Below the pieces are notes generated by a model. The model was not told where the DNA came from and ran no database searches. It was given only the letters and a program-made list of their open reading frames with translations. A stretch of DNA of 64,000 nucleotides from Notospermus geniculatus (Eukaryota > Nemertea > Pilidiophora > Heteronemertea > Lineidae), in assembly GCA_002633025.1 (NCBI GenBank), contig NMRB01000440.1, positions 100,495 to 164,494 of the forward strand, given 5' to 3'. Below are positions 63,671 to 64,000 of the stretch, piece by piece; position 1 is the first letter of the stretch; every line of letters starts with the position of its first letter. The position numbers and the translations under genes are program-made.

Positions 63671-64000
63671 TTTTTATGAAATTTCGTGACAATCGATTGA
63701 TATACATTACCTAAAAAGTAGGTCAAAGTCACAGACACATCAAATGACCTTGAAAATGTCATGACCTAGAAAATTTATCGTGTTACATATCATTGGAAAG
63801 GGAATTTTCTCCCCTTTATGATGATACCAAATTTATGCAAATCGGGTCGTGGGTTAACGAATTATAGCCAATTTTCTGTTTCAGTGTCACAAATTTATGC
63901 AAAAACGGCAAAATTTTCAAAATGCTCTAGATCCATGAAAAATGATCTGAACGAACTAAAATTTGGCATGTTGCGGTTTCTCAAGGATACCCACAAGTAT

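Larger units (their letters stand above)
61880..64000. mobile_element. Second GGGTCATTCC foldback, runs off the window
   Basis: Begins GGGTCATTCCATGCCAAGCC at 61880, close to the terminus of the element at 57068. The arm from 61945 to about 62205 is repeated inverted at about 63745-64000, so the right end should lie roughly 65 bases beyond the window. The centre has tandem repeats and a Penelope-like inverted pair. Confidence 0.8.

Overview
This window is a repeat-dense stretch of metazoan nuclear DNA, most likely from a marine invertebrate; the species cannot be fixed. The reasons are spliced genes with GT/AG signals, PAN/apple-type exons, and many eukaryotic transposon classes: Tc1/mariner, Harbinger-like, hAT, Polinton/Maverick, Penelope-like, Gypsy, DIRS-like, non-LTR, tRNA-derived SINEs, MITEs and foldbacks. 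There are no prokaryotic operons, rRNA genes or CRISPR arrays. One 450-base gap (43935-44384) and five single Ns (35641, 50201, 57778, 61078, 63484) mark a draft assembly, and some duplications beside the Ns are probably assembly joins.

Layout. 1-7.5 kb: a tRNA-derived repeat, hairpins, a PAN-type exon, and two paralogous ORFs of 327 and 313 codons that I do not recognise. 7.5-11.1 kb: an apparently intact Tc1/mariner element inside a Harbinger-like element, then LINE 3' ends and MITEs. 11.1-20 kb: a second PAN-like ORF, a decayed non-LTR reverse transcriptase, two copies of a GCGACA-rich DNA element (the second split by a tandem-repeat element), and a 0.9 kb foldback.

20091-28357: the most interesting object, an 8,267 bp Polinton/Maverick-type element bounded by a perfect 6 bp target duplication (GTAGTT). 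It has about 171 bp terminal inverted repeats that are themselves palindromic. It carries a packaging-ATPase gene, three paralogous capsid-like genes, further capsid-like fragments, a membrane protein, a broken hydrophobic/coiled protein, and two integrase pieces placed at opposite ends. No DNA polymerase B or protease gene is visible and most genes are frameshifted, so it is a defective, rearranged derivative. It lies inside a Penelope-like element that encodes a GIY-YIG endonuclease.

28.4-41 kb: more of the tandem-repeat family, a multi-exon hAT-type transposase on the minus strand with a head-to-head SAP-domain exon, a short unknown spliced gene, and DIRS-like reverse transcriptase/RNase H remains. 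41974-56186: a Gypsy LTR retrotransposon on the minus strand (two LTRs, tRNA-Gln primer site, ACAG target duplication). Its pol gene is interrupted by a MITE and by a 5'-truncated non-LTR element. 56.2-64 kb: SINE copies and very large foldback elements with shared GGGTCATTCC termini, the last running off the window.

Almost all coding capacity here belongs to mobile elements. Only the PAN-type exons and the two paralogous ORFs near 3-6 kb are plausible host genes. All family calls rest on motifs read by eye; no database search was run.
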